This document shows, in pieces, positions 43,328 through 56,620 of a stretch of DNA of 64,000 bases. This DNA is from Paragyromitra xinjiangensis. Lineage: Eukaryota > Ascomycota > Pezizomycetes > Pezizales > Discinaceae. The stretch lies in contig JBCAMK010000004.1 in the NCBI GenBank assembly GCA_038503065.1, positions 633,001-697,000 of the forward strand, given 5' to 3'. The translations under genes were made by a program, and so were the position numbers. Under the pieces are notes generated by a model, which was not told the DNA's origin, ran no database searches, and saw nothing but the letters and a program-made list of their open reading frames with translations. Each line of letters opens with the position of its first letter. The first letter of the stretch is position 1.

Positions 43328-45843
43328 TTATAGAGAATTTGCATCTCTTATATCTACTCGTCTATGGCTTGTATATGCTCGGGCTACAAACTCTTCAGTA
43401 CCATATGAAACTCCATCTCTATATGTATCCATAATTCTGAGAGACTTGCCCCACCATTTAGGAATCAAATCAGCAGCCCAAATCAGTCTTTGCAGGTACA
43501 TTCTCCCGAAGAGACTTAATATTATAGCCACAGTGGGTGCGGGTATAGAGAGCTTTACTCTCATTAATAGTACTCTATCCAATTGAGTTCACAATGGAAC
43601 TTTGGATAGAATAATACCATGTGTCCTCTAGCTTCTACAACTTCCTGGACCCGTCCTTTTTGGGCCTTGAAGTCAGGTTGTTGTGAGAGTAACCTCCGAG
43701 CACAGCAGCTACTACTGCTGCTTGAATGCTTTCTCTGATCTTTAGGTATATTCTTTCGGGTGGTACAGTCCAGGTACAAACCACCTGCTGGCCAGAGATC
43801 CCTTTCTTCCAAAATTGCTTGTAGACCTTTAGCTTCCCCCCAAAGATACTTTGGTAAGTCTTGATCCCGCTGATAGGACATCTTCTGCAACACCTTGTTT
43901 CCATCTCTATCATGGAAATAGCCATCACGCATATGAGGCTGTTGTCCCCCCCACCCTTTATTCATTTTACTTGCTCTTAAAGCATCCTCAGCATATGAGC
44001 TATGGCTTGTGGCATTATCAAATAAGAAAAGAGCTTGAACCCCTGGGTAGGCAGCTTCGAATACAGTAATAGCAGTAAGAGTTTGCTGTACTATATGCTC
44101 TTGATTCCACCAGATGTCACCACCACATTGAATGATTTCTGTTGCTTCTCGTTTATCCAAGCCCATTTTCAATAGCTCCTCATCTGAGACCTCCTCTTCT
44201 CCTATCCGCAGGCGCCAGAGTGTAATAAACTCGAGAGATATGTAGTCCTTGTCCACGGGACTTTTTCCGAATTGGGTGCTCATCTCCTTTGATCCATTGA
44301 TGATGGGGGCCATCGTTGGCATTGCAGGTACATTCATCATGTGTGACAGGAATACATAGAGTTCTTTCTGCGCTAGAGGTGGAAACTCAATATCTACTAC
44401 CTCTCCCTTTTCATTTTTGACAGGATATGGCATCCGAGATTCCAGCTCCTTCAATGTATTGAGAAAGGTCTCACGATATGCCAAAACATCTGGTCTTTCA
44501 TGCCCATCCTTATAAATCCCCTTCTTCACCTCCTTCCAACTATAGCCCATTCGATGTAGCCAGTTTACTGCAGTTCGTCTTTGAAAGAGTAAGTTTTTTC
44601 CCGAGCTCTTTGAGCAGTATCTTCATGCTGTTCAACTTCTAAAATAGAATCCGAAAATAACTGAAGTTGCTGTCTCCTGTCGATATCGAGTGAGATGACT
44701 GCCAGATCTTGGTAACTGCAGCAGCTAGCATATGGGCTCGAAAATCTATAGATACCATGGTATAAATTAGAATACACCGCATACTGTACATAACCCGAGT
44801 GGCCAAGTAAAGAAAAATACATACTGGCTCCTGCACCCGCTATACATTCTTGTACAATTGTCATGGTTCCTTCATCTTCTAACATGCACATCATTTTCGC
44901 ATTTTTCCTCAAGCATTGACTGGCTGGAATCCGCCTTTGTTGTATCCATATCTTCTCATGCCTCAATATCCATTCCTGCACCCGTTGTCCCTTTTGAAAC
45001 CCTATTGCAACATTCAAAGACATGCCATCCGCTGTTGGTACACTCACATGTGCTTTTTTTAACCGGCGCTTTAACCCTATTATTTGCCAGTTCATGAACT
45101 GTAAGACCTGCAAAGGCCAATAGTAATCGTGGCCAATTGGACACCGTTTGGAGGCCATAAGCTTTGTCAAATCTATCATAGCTTTATATATATTGACTGT
45201 CACTCATTCTATCATGCCCGATATGGGACTCTAAATCATATGACTGACCCGATTTTAAAATACTCATTCTCATCTCCAGTGATTGGACACGCGGCCAGCA
45301 TTTAATAGCATCATTATACTTCTGGTCTTTATTTCCGAGAGGTACAGAAGATATAGGGTCCACCATGACCTTCACATCATCCATGTCTTCAAAATCTCCA
45401 TTTTCTTCATCCTCATCTTCATCTTCTATTTCCAATTCCACAGCAGGTGTGCTACGACCCACAACAAGCCTGACCGCGCCAACGAGACCATCATTTGACC
45501 TGCTATCGTCTTCTTACTACGCAGTTGCAGCAACACTATACCCTGTGTTGGGCCTTTTAGTCGCAGTATGTGGGGTGGAACTTTCAGGTCCAGCTGTAGA
45601 AGGTCTGCTAGAAGGATTGGCTGTAGAAGGTCTGCTGGATATCGGCCATCTAATATTGGCGAGAGCAACCCGATAGAGAACTTGTTGTGCAGCAGCAGCT
45701 TTACTCCTCTCGCGCCAGGCTGTGGTTTTAGGTTTTAATGGTGTCTTTATTGGTGATTCTGGTATCCTTTGGATTTTTCTTCCTCTTCCTCCTTTTCTTG
45801 TGGCATTCCGGCGGGTGATTTGTGCCTTTGAGAGGCGACCCAT
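43328..45843 (-). pseudogene. decayed DDE-type transposase
   Basis: A transposon gene in pieces. From 45843 comes a basic leader (MGRLSKAQITRRNATRKGG), then an acidic segment (45462-45184), then a helix-turn-helix-like stretch ending in RRTAVNWLHRMGYSWKEVKK. The longest open piece (44550-43564, 328 residues) carries QALFLFDNATSHSSYAEDAL with a catalytic Asp, CCARR, QPDFKAQKGR and FHCELNWIEYY with the final Glu. The first catalytic Asp (PVTHDECTC) is read only in another frame: two compensating frameshifts near 44370 and 44250 put the open frame out of register. After NWIEYY the conserved tail continues in two other frames to 43328 (YTRTHCGYNIKSLREN, then SLRIMDTYRDG and YTSHRR). Related long transposases occur widely in fungi. 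No secure terminal repeats were found. Confidence 0.82.
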
Positions 45844-48800
45844 CTATAGGTAATAGATAATAAGTTAGTATTAAAATGACATAAGTAGGGTGGTGTATGG
45901 GGAGGCTTTGAGGGGGGGTATTGTACTCTAAGTGAGAGGTAATGATAGTTAGAAGAGTAGTAGGTTACTTTGAGTATACTGATAGAAGAGCTTAAACGAG
46001 GTAACAAAACAGTTGTATAGTATAAAAGATGTCTTAGGTGAGAATCTGGGGTTTGTATGGGTCAGATGGTGGTTGTGGGAGCTTTTGCGTTGAAAGCGGG
46101 GTTTGCGCGATTTTGGTATATCTGGTCACAGCTTGTGTACTTTATAGAATGGTTCCATTTTCCCTTTTCTACAGCCAAAAATTGGGTTTTATTCCGCCAC
46201 CACCACTTCTCTCTGTGCTCTATAAAAACTTGCAGAGCTTCATTACTATCTTAATAGGTTGTGCAAGTTTTTTGGGGTAGCTTGGTTGGCTGTGTAAGTC
46301 GGAATTTCGGCTTAAAATCGTGGTCGACATTTAAGCGCACCGGAACCATAAATTAAATAATAAATGTGATAAGAACGAGTGATAATTCGTGAGTGCGCAT
46401 GTCGTCACCTGCTAGTTAGATATATAGATTGTTCACTAAGCGACTAGTCTCCCTAAACAAACTAGCAAACTGTATGACTTCCCTTCCCCATACATTCTTC
46501 CCCATACATTCTTCCCGTTACCACCATCTTACCAGTAAAAAGAGAGGTGCTCACTTAGGAATAGCCCAGAAGATGTCTACGCATTTCGGGCTTGTTTGTA
46601 GATAGCATACCGAGTAAAGCGCGCTTGCCCCCACGATGTAAAGTGGAGCACGTACCTGTCGCAAGAACAAACGCCTCCAGGGTTTAAGCCACACCGTGGC
46701 GGTGCTATCCTCCTACGGATATGAGACTCAGGGTCCTAGCACTAACTAACTGCAGCACGAAAATCGATTACTAAAAACCCACCCCCAAGCCCGGGCCCAA
46801 AGCCTCTAAAAAAGGGATGGAAGGCCAGCAGGGCCCGCTCCCTCGGGAACTCGTTCGTTATGGAATGATTGCGTTCTTGGATTGCTGGCGTGAGAACGGA
46901 CATGGGTCCGGTTCTTGGATTGGGAACAGTGGGACTCTGGTGTTTCAGAATATTGATTTTGTTAGGCTGAGACAACGAAGGGCTTCGGGCCGAGGGACTC
47001 GCACGCCGGAGAGGGGGTTACAGCGGCTAGCGCAAATCTTGTCAACATTCATGGCTAACGGAACAGAAAGCTTGGCAAGTTATCAACCAGGTTATTAACG
47101 ATCATCTATTAACAATCATCTACTAGAGGTAGACCAGGGATATAACACGCCAAAGTTGATGGTGCAGAAAGCCCTGCATATTAGAACTCAATTACTTCCA
47201 AATATCTAACAGCTGATGATAATCTGTGCTCAGGAACTATTAATATTCAACAGATATCTATGACCCTATTAAAACCTGAGAGAAATGACTCAAACCTATT
47301 GATCTCACTCAGTTCTCGAGCTTGCGTCGGCGATCAGGGTCTGCAATCTCCTCTGAAAAAAGGGGAAAAGTACCGTTGCTTTGATCATCTTGGTGCTTGT
47401 GAGGCGAATGTTGGAAGTCTACTACCGGCAGTACGAGTCCTTGCCCGTGCCGCCTCCCTAGCTTGTAACAAGCGGTTACACGCCTCGCAAGATCTGAACG
47501 CCATAGAATTGGTGCTTTCTTGATTGGGTGTTCATGGATCATCACTCGACAGATCACTTCCCAATCACAGAACTCAAACACCTCAATGCATAAGCCAGGA
47601 ACTCTGAGCTTTTTCGCCAAGATTTTTTACTCACCTCATCACTAAATTAAACTCACGAATGCCTATCACTAGGACACTCAGTATGCATGAAAAATCCAAG
47701 TGCGATCGAAGCATGATCTGATCACCTTTAGCTCATACGCGGCAGTAACAGGAAAGCTTAGTGACAGCGTCAATCACCTGCACACACTTGTATGTCTTTG
47801 AACCAAACGATTGAATATCTTTCAGATATAAAAAGCACAGAACGAGGCTGGAAACTCCTCAACCACTTGATTCAATCATCTAATCAATCAACAGAAGAAC
47901 CCTGACCAGGCATGTGTGGGTTGTCCACCTCCACCCTATAAATTTACCTATCCAAGGTTTCGACCTCCAAAACTAATCAATGATGACTTCTCACCGGCCT
48001 TCTGTCCAACCATCAATTCGGGCGAGAAATATAATTCCTCCTAGAAACACTTGGTACATTACGTAGTTACAGTTATCGCACTGTCTTCCTGGCACGCTAA
48101 CCGCATATACCAAATGCACATTTAGTAGCCTGAGCCGTGTTGATTTAGCAACTCCTGCATAATTTGAAATTATAACAAGAATCAATTAAACATAGAAGTG
48201 TATATTTTACAGGCTTCAAGCCCAGCAGTTCTAGACCATCCACCCTAACCGACGTACCTAGCTAACGGACTTTCCCGATCCGTGACTTGCTTGGGCCAGC
48301 GGAGACCTATTCTCGTTTCTTTTTCCTATTCCTCGGAGTAAGGACAGCCCCCCTCGTTCCATACGGACTGTCCCGAGCTGGCATTGTGGGTGTGGGGGGC
48401 ACATTGATAACCCCTTCGAGTGATGTATCATGGCACAACCTAGTCGTCACCACTTAAAATAATCAGTTGCGGTCTGTGCGTCCCGAGGATCTGTTATCTA
48501 TATCTGTTTGTTTTTTTTTAGCATGCTATGCGGTTTCATTCTTTGGCGGAAATATTACTACTGAGAACCAATCCTAGCCATCATCAAAAGCTGAATGCAT
48601 CTTTTATCATCACCCTAAAAACGATATCACGAAGGATGACTCAAAACGCCAATAAGCAGTGTTTGTGACAACTGTTAATGTTGTTGGTTTTCTAATAGAG
48701 TTTCATTTTCAAACTCATTAGAGATCGACTAGGTGTGCTCTAATCTAATCCCACCTGCGAACCTGAATCAACGATTGCTCGTCCCCGTGCACCTACTTTT

Positions 48801-51800
48801 CAGTTGAGCAGTACCAAGAGATTATGGCGGCTGTTAGACGTAAAAACAGTTGTCCGGGATGACTGCATGAACCATTTCACCGGGCCTATTTTTCTATGTA
48901 TATATGTTGACACCTTTACCACTTTCCAGCTTTCGACCCTGGATCACATGTAGTAAACCAAGGTGACACCGGATTCGGTAATTCATAAATGTTTCACTTG
49001 GCTGACGACCCGAGCGGCCGGTAACAGTGACTGCTGTCTTATCCGACCGGGTGGAGAAGGTTGTTGCAGATCTCCTTTGGTTACTTTCGCGCATTCTGTA
49101 TCAGCAAAGTTGGACGCTGACTTACCCCATACTTTCTCACTAACGAAATGACAGCCTATCAATCTTTTTTTTTCCCCTCAGACGACAAACACTAAACATT
49201 GTATTTAGCGATACGAACGCATATAGAAATTACAATAATTCCTTATAAAAATCATGCCAGGTTCAAACAAAGCCCTACAATGCAACTTTGCTTTGACCTC
49301 TTTCCACAGGAGACAGTTCTTCCCTGCCATAAGGAGTAGCCCGCCAACTACTGGTCCCGGGAGTTTGTTTCCCCATCCCAGCTCTGCAAGATGCTGGCAC
49401 CAACTCGAACAGCAGTGTCCGGACGCTGATTCCGGATTCGTTGAAATTCCGATGGGACATCATCGGTGGTCCGATCCGGTCCTGCGTAGATCAGACATTA
49501 ATATTACCTGTTACCTGATCGGTCCCAAAGCTTCAATCAACTTCACCCCATCCCACCCACCCTAAACAATATCCAACACAATTGCCTTACCCGTGCCTTG
49601 ATCTTCCTTGCTCTTTTATGAGGCGCTGAGAAAAATAAAAACTACGTCACTTCACCGATTACTCGAACCAGACATGTTACCTAACGTGTCTCCACCCAAA
49701 AACGCTTGTCGGTGGCGAATGAAAATAGTTCCTTTTTGGAAGGGCCGAGAAAGACACATAAGTTCCGATATAAAACAGAAGAGTAGCCGCCGCTATATGA
49801 AACAAAAAGGCGCCCCAAAGTTTCTGTTCGCGAGTTGGTTGGTAGTGGCAGAGCCGAGAACGGGTGTCTTAAGTATCTATAGCTTAAGGTAAGCTGAAAA
49901 CTCACATTCTCAAGGTATCAATGAATGACGATGTAGGTTACTATCGCCCTGGATTTCTTGCTTCCTTGCCGTCGACGATCAGAGAGCCGTGATAGTCGGT
50001 TTATTTTTCCTTCGAGTTGAAAAGTATTACGCTCCTCCGACAAATATCGAGGGCCAAGCCCCGGGGGGTTGTCCTGGAAAGCATGCTTCCAATATTAGTA
50101 ACGGACCTGCTTTGAATCATGGGAAGAAGACAACCTTCCGGACATATCATCCGCCTTGACGACTAACGGAAACGGGAAAGTTTCTAGCAGTGCAACCAGG
50201 TTCCTTACCGCGTAAACAAAAATTTTCTTCCAAATATCAATTGGTGGTCGGTTTTCTCGGGTAAGTTTTCTAAATTATGAAGCTTTCTAGGTTAAGTTTT
50301 CAATGGTCACGATCAATACTTCTTAAATTTCGTGTTGTTGCACCACGGATTCGTGAAATAGACCGTGGTTGCCGGTAAAGTGTACACCGATTGGGCTAGT
50401 TGTACCTATAAACTGCCGCGGAAGCGGTATATTCCGTGCAACAATTCTTCTATGCGAACACAGGAGTAAGCTCGACCCGTAGCAGTTTGAGAGAAGTGTG
50501 TATAGGGAATTGAACTGAGGCGCGCCGAAAGCCTAAAAACCCAAATTTAAGGGGGCGCACCTAAAAGTTATGTTATGTTGCATGCAAGCAAGCTAACTTA
50601 TACCAAAACAATAGTTCCGACATCGGGAATACATAAGTTTCTATGTAGGCATCCTAAAAACTATTAAGTATTCGACTCTTCCGGGGAACGGTCACTGGTT
50701 CAGATGTTTGGTCATCGATCCTTAGACTGAGCAGGGAGCGTTTTGACTAGCGGGTACATTGGCATGATCATATGAGCTGCGGGTTAAGTCGGTGCCGAAA
50801 TATCAACAGATATAGTTCCGGATGTTTGCCTCGTTATTCTAGGAAAACGGTATGTAGACGCATTTAATTACCAACCCCATAGTTGTTGATCGCGGGCCAC
50901 AGATCATCGACTTCTTCGAGTTTCTAGATATAGGTTAGTCACCTAACGCCTCTAATAGCAAAAATCTCGAGCAAAGTAACACGGCGCGATGCGAGAGATT
51001 TGCATTGGCATCAGGGACTGTTTCAAAGGAAATCCCAAAGATTTGCCACCATTTTCTCCGCTCTATATTGAGGTATCTATTACGTGGCTCTTTCGATAAA
51101 AATCTTTCCGCAGGTTCATCCGATTCTTTTGACAGTGGAACAAGGTTGCTGGAAACGCATGTGGATTTGACAGTGGGTATTTTGTAGGTTCCGGAGCATG
51201 GAACACTGACCTACTCCGGAATGACTGAGGCTTTAAGGGTTTGTGCATCACATCAAACTGCAGCAGACCGCTTAGCCTCTTACTAGACATCAGAGTGCTT
51301 CAATGCTCCACTATCTGGCCGGCGTTGAAATGCCTTTGGTACAAGGGTTTGATGGTGATGATATGTACCTCACAGGTCTTGCCCAGCTGCCGACGGTAAC
51401 AGGATTAGGTCACAACATAGATCAATGCCCCCACCAGAGGTCAAAGGCGGCAAATTTTCCCTCACACAGGATCGTCCAATCGCTGTCTGAAGGAAATTCC
51501 TTCGAGAAATTAGAGCGCTGGCCCACAGAAACTTGAATGCACCCAATACCTGGCGTAGAAGTTCTGTCTCAATACTCATGGAAAGGACGAGCTGATGCAG
51601 ATGGAGTTCCATCTTACTTTCTTCCGATCTAGGTAACCTAGTCTGCTCCTCTTATTACTTAGAACGCAACGTTTTTATGTCATAGGGACAACCCTTCATC
51701 TCATGTTAGGTTTGGAGCCGGGAGATAAGGTCCGTCCTTGTGTTAGTACTGGGTCGTAGACAGAACAAGAAGACTTGTGTATGACGGAGATAGGTGCTTC

Positions 51801-54800
51801 GTCGGTAATAGATCGCGCGAAACTCTGACCACCGTCTATTTGCCCCCTTTTTTCTCCTGGAAGGGCCTTCCTGAGGAACAGAGATAGCTAATGATCGTCT
51901 TTCGTAGCTCCTGCATTGGAAAAATGCCGCCAAATCACTAGAAATGTGACGAGAACCCACAAGTTCAATCGAACCGATAAAATGACATGCCCCAGAAACT
52001 TTCCAGTAAGGTCTCATTGTTTTCTAACTGCAAGCAGGCAAAAGCAATAACCGATGCAGCAATCGTTCAATCGTTCAGTGATTTACGAATTTATGAAATT
52101 CCGTCTCAATGGAATTAACAGGAGAGAGGTTGCAATTCGCTGCAAATGGTGTGTAAAATGTTGAACAAGGGTTCCCCATAGCCACCTATGTAAGTCATTC
52201 ACCCTTTGAGATGCACGTGACAGGCCCGCATAAGCTTCAGGCTACTCAATTCGAGGGCTGGTAAGCGATGGAGTAAACCACGCAGAATTTTTCCTTCGAT
52301 TCCCTAGCCTCGATTCATGATACGAGTAAAGATCATACTTGAAGCGTAGAAGCAAAATTAAATGCTCAATCGGGGAAGAAAGGACCAATCAAAGATGGGC
52401 ATGCAGGAAAAGAAACCAATTGAAACCACAGATTTCAAGCAAACGGGATATCGACGCTCTTTCCTTAAGCAGGACTTTTGAACAGGGATCATCCAGTACA
52501 AAGAAACCGCCGTCGATTATTCAGGTCGGGTGGGCTGTGGAGCACGCACCCTGTCACTTCCGATCCAAAGCCTTTCAATCTCATTCGCAGGTCGGAGCCT
52601 ATACTTTACAGATGTCAGAGATAGCTGGCCAAGACTGCCTTATAGCACAGGCCCCTGGCATGAAGCTAGCACTTCTTAACGGCAGATCGGGGGCAGGATC
52701 CTGTTGGCGGAGCGATAATATAGGTGCAAGGAGGGTGAAGGTCATGTCTTGCTCGCTAAATCGGATTAGTATGTGACTTCTGCACATATCACTGCAATGA
52801 CGAATGTGTCTTCCCGATAGGTTGCATGTTCGGGCGAGTGACTAGCATTTCACGGGACTTCAAAACATTGTAGATGCCTAAGTTGTGAAATGACGAAGGG
52901 ATGTTTTTGCTATGTGATCACCCACGTATGTAGCCGATGGCCTATCGTGTGAAGACACTGAAGAGGTACGAGTATTATAGCTGTATATAGAAGAAGAAAA
53001 AAATGCACATCAACTTTGGGAGGACAGCATGGAGGACTGCCACAAGGCCAAGCGCATCAGAAGAAAGCCTTGTAGCAAGCCCTAAGCATACGCAATTCGA
53101 GATTTGAAACCACGGCCCGACTGATTGTTTTTTCTGATCACTATCTCATGATTTGCTCTTTTTGCCACTTCGTCTTGACTATGGCGACCGATCTCCGGAC
53201 CTAAGGACGCTGCAGGAGGTGAAAGTATTGCTCATACCAAAGTACTTCAATTTGTATTACTAGTTATCCTTTCTGTGGCCCGGAATACCAACCGACCCAT
53301 CCCAGAAACGCAAATTGTGCACGTGTCGTAATATAAATACGCCCAGCGAAATTACGTGCCCGGTGTCGTGTAGCGTTGTGTCCCTCGAAACGCTCAGGGT
53401 CAGACATGGAACATCCAACCTTTCCAGCACTGACGAATGTCGACAAAGCTCCGTGCTTGCTTGCTTGTTGACAATTCTTCCCTTTCTTTTCCTTTTCCGT
53501 TCGAAAGCTTGCGAGATCAGGCAAGAAAGTACTAGTTAGATTAGTTGATTGGGTCTAGAATATAAAATTGGAAGTCTGAAAACAAATTGTTCCAAGGATA
53601 CCGACGTTGTGAATGTTGGATGACGGTAACGCCCGACGGCGCGGAACCTGTGGAACATTCTGGTGATCAGACCTGGCGCGAAAAATTTCTCCGACACGCT
53701 TTCAAAGTTTGGAAATGCTTAACTGTGGGGGACTGTGCGCACCTCGAAAAGAACACCCAGAAGTCCGAAATTCCTCGCTACCAAATCGTCGGGATTGCAC
53801 TGGAAGGAGTGGAGTATGGGAGACAGGCGAAGCCGCGGAGATGACTGTGCAACATCTGATCTCAGAGCGTCTTTATGCCTGTAAAAAAACGACTGGGTGG
53901 TTTCCAAGGTGGAGTGAAGAACAGGGCCCGTATCCCGAAACCCCGGTCTTGGATCGGGGCCACCCACACGAATTTCGGAGCCAACTGTTTGGTCCGCTCA
54001 AAAGGGGTTCTCCACATTCATGGCGGGGCTACGCATAGGAATTGGACCTTCTATCTCGATTCTCGATGTTCAACGAAAATATTCTTTGAAAACTGTCTCA
54101 GAAAGTCAAGGCACCAAACCTCTCGTCTCCCATCCAATGTGAGTCTCGCACATCGCTAGTACCTACCGCCCACCGTCTGGGAGAATAGATCCCTTTAGTT
54201 TCTACCTTCCCGTAGCTCCTTTATGTGTAGTTTGATTCTGCCAAATTCTCACGCGGGGGGGTTCGTCCGCTCTTGCGCACAGACACCGTTTATTTTCTCT
54301 CGGAGCAAGGCAAGCAAAAGTGAGGCTAACGACAGGACAGACGGAAACGGGTCCTCGGTTCCTCTTCATACATAGCAAAGATCCCATGAAACAGGTGCTA
54401 GCTCACGCCTTTGGGATTATCAATTCCAATCCCACGGTTTAAGCTTGTCTCCGTAACGGGTAATATAATATATAGTGCGAACAGACATCATGAAACAAAA
54501 GACTGGGGGTTATCGCGGCAGTCCAAGCAAGAAATGCATGTCCGAACGGTTGGGTCACAAGAGTCCAGAGCAAGCTATAAGACGATTGTTGCTGCAGTCC
54601 GGACGGGGGGTGCCAATCCCCGACTCTTTTCTTACCTTTGATGGCCCCGTGTTGTGTTGTTCTGTATGCGTGCGTGTGCTCTTTTAACTAGCGGTGTTGT
54701 CGTGCCCTTTTGTCTTCCACGTCTAACAAGTCGGTAGCAGCACCAATCCAGTAGAACCCATAATCCGGCAGCGATTTGCAAATATATTCACGGCTCCCCA

Positions 54801-54848
54801 ACACCTTAGTTTCGTAAAATCAAAGTCGACCCAAAAGAGACAGTAAAG
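45844..54848. other. 9-kb gene-free region
   Basis: Apart from a repeat at 46130-46285 next to the transposase, I see no supported gene, RNA or element. The largest frame is 145 codons (52339-52776) without any motif. Base composition is unremarkable and lacks the extreme AT bias of repeat-induced mutation. Confidence 0.5.
46130..46285 (+). repeat. diverged repeat, partner at 33790-33960
   Basis: Starts about 290 bp upstream of the transposase ATG. It shares CAGCCAAAAAT, GGTTTTATT, CGCCAC, TATAAAAA and CAGAGCTT in the same order with the minus strand at 33790-33960. It is probably part of the 5' end of the decayed transposon. Confidence 0.6.
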
Positions 54849-56620
54849 ATGAGGTATAGAGAAATCCTTTCTTTTTTGGTTATTCTTATGTTTCTCATTT
54901 GTGGGAACCGGATATAGTGATTCCAATATCGATCAAAGCCACCCAGAGTCAGAAACTTGGTCGCTTGATCCCGTCTACAGAACGACAATTGACATCCATG
55001 GGCGGGCATACCAACAATGGGCCCTAGAGAACGGGATATCTTTCGCTCCCGTGGACGAGGTATGACAGGCCATATCTTTTCAGACACCTAGTCTTAATTA
55101 TGTTGCACCTAAGCTGAAAATTCATCCAGGATGAGCGAGAGAGGCTCGATAGATTGCACAACGTGTTCAAGCTCATCTTCGACCAGAGGCTCATATTTCC
55201 TCCCGTCATCAACCCACAAAAAATCTTGGATTGTGGATTTGGCTCAGCTGCCTGGGCAATGGAAGCCGCAGAGAAGTATCCAGATTGTCAAGTCCGTTTC
55301 CAGAGCTAGGAGGTCATGCAAGTGGCGTGAGTGAATCGTCTTTAACAGCTAGTGCTAGGTTTTCGGTATTGATATTAGCCCTCATATGATGCCGGATGAA
55401 ACACCTACAAATTTATGGCTTCAGGTAAGTGCCTAACATTCGAGCTACTATGAGCGAAAATTGAACTGTTAGAAGGCTAACAAGCACGGCACTTATGTTT
55501 GGCTGAAAGATTGATGATTTGAACCAACCTTTCACTTTCCAGACCAACGAATTCGATTTCATTCAGTCTCGTGATGTAATTGCCGGTATCTACAAGGATC
55601 GATGGCCGTCATATATTAAAGACTGTGCTCGGTAAGTTTTCGTTTCTATTGCTCCTTTGCTCTTTATATTCTTCACTTTTGTTGTCCGGGTACCCCCAAG
55701 TACTACCCTGTTTGGGGTGGACAATATTGTAGTCCTTGCCTTGGCTATATTCCAAAGAATGCATAGCACAACCCTAAGCACCCCCAAAAGATGTGGAGAA
55801 CCAATTATCGTTAACAAATTCCCACAAACTCAGCATACTTAAGCCGGGAGGATGGCTACAACTCATCGAAGTCTACTACATGATCCAGTCCGATAACGGC
55901 ACCATCACTGAGGACAATATTTTGCGTCAGATGAGTACAAATTTCTCCAGCGCTACCGAAGACACAAAAGATCCAAGAGCTCCGTTGAGATTCGAGTTCA
56001 TGATGAGGGAAGCGGGCTTGGTAGAGCGGGGAAGTAGGATGATACAATTACCCTTGAATGGATGGTCAGCTGGTGAGTGAATCCGTTCTTTGTTTTTGTA
56101 AGCAAAATATCATGCACACGTCTCCATAAACTGGCCGCTGTGCTCCAAGCACCAATCTCGGAAAGCGCCGGAAGATAAGTAGCCGGTGGTGTCATCGTGC
56201 GAAGCAAGACAAAAAACAAACACACGCAGTGCCTTGCGAACAGAGGATCGGCTGAACCCTCGGATCGAATATTTGCAACCCTCGGATAGTTCATGCAGCC
56301 CTCGCTAACTGCTTTTTTGTACCATTCGTTAGATCCTCGGGAACGTCAGATCGGCGAAAGTTATGGTGCTTGTTATAAAGATGCCATTGAAGGTCACTAC
56401 CAAATTCCGTTCACCGACAAGCTCGAAATGTCCATAGATGAAGTCCGGGTTATGGCAGCACGATTTCGACAGGAGCTTGATAACAAAAGCCTCAAACCTT
56501 ATCTCGGATTGTGAGTTATTGTCAACAACTAGTACCCTAAAAGCAAAGAGAAAAGGCGTAGCTAACCCTCTTACCACTCTTTTCAGGTACATTTGCATCG
56601 GTCGCAAACCCATTCCATAA
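54849..56620 (+). CDS. LaeA-like SAM-dependent methyltransferase
   Basis: Eight exons, join(54849..54853, 54918..55059, 55130..55291, 55359..55424, 55543..55631, 55834..56072, 56333..56510, 56587..56620), encode 304 residues. All junctions are in frame. The fold is a class I SAM methyltransferase: motif I ILDCGFGSAAWA (Asp83, Gly85, Gly87), post-I VFGIDISPHM with the acidic Asp108, then FDFIQSRD and LKPGGWLQLIEVY. The end is YICIGRKPIP. This is the fungal UMTA/LaeA-like family, often near secondary-metabolite genes or regulating them, with unknown substrates. Exon 1 is only the start codon plus two bases (ATGAG|GTATAG), so the start is inferred. One donor is GTCCGT. Intron 6 is 260 nt, much longer than the others. 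No biosynthetic neighbours are seen. Confidence 0.85.

Noticed and set aside
42927..46553. 9-bp inverted pair TGAGCACCT / AGGTGCTCA around the transposase
   Set aside because: Too short to exclude chance over these distances and without a matching target duplication; not used as transposon ends.
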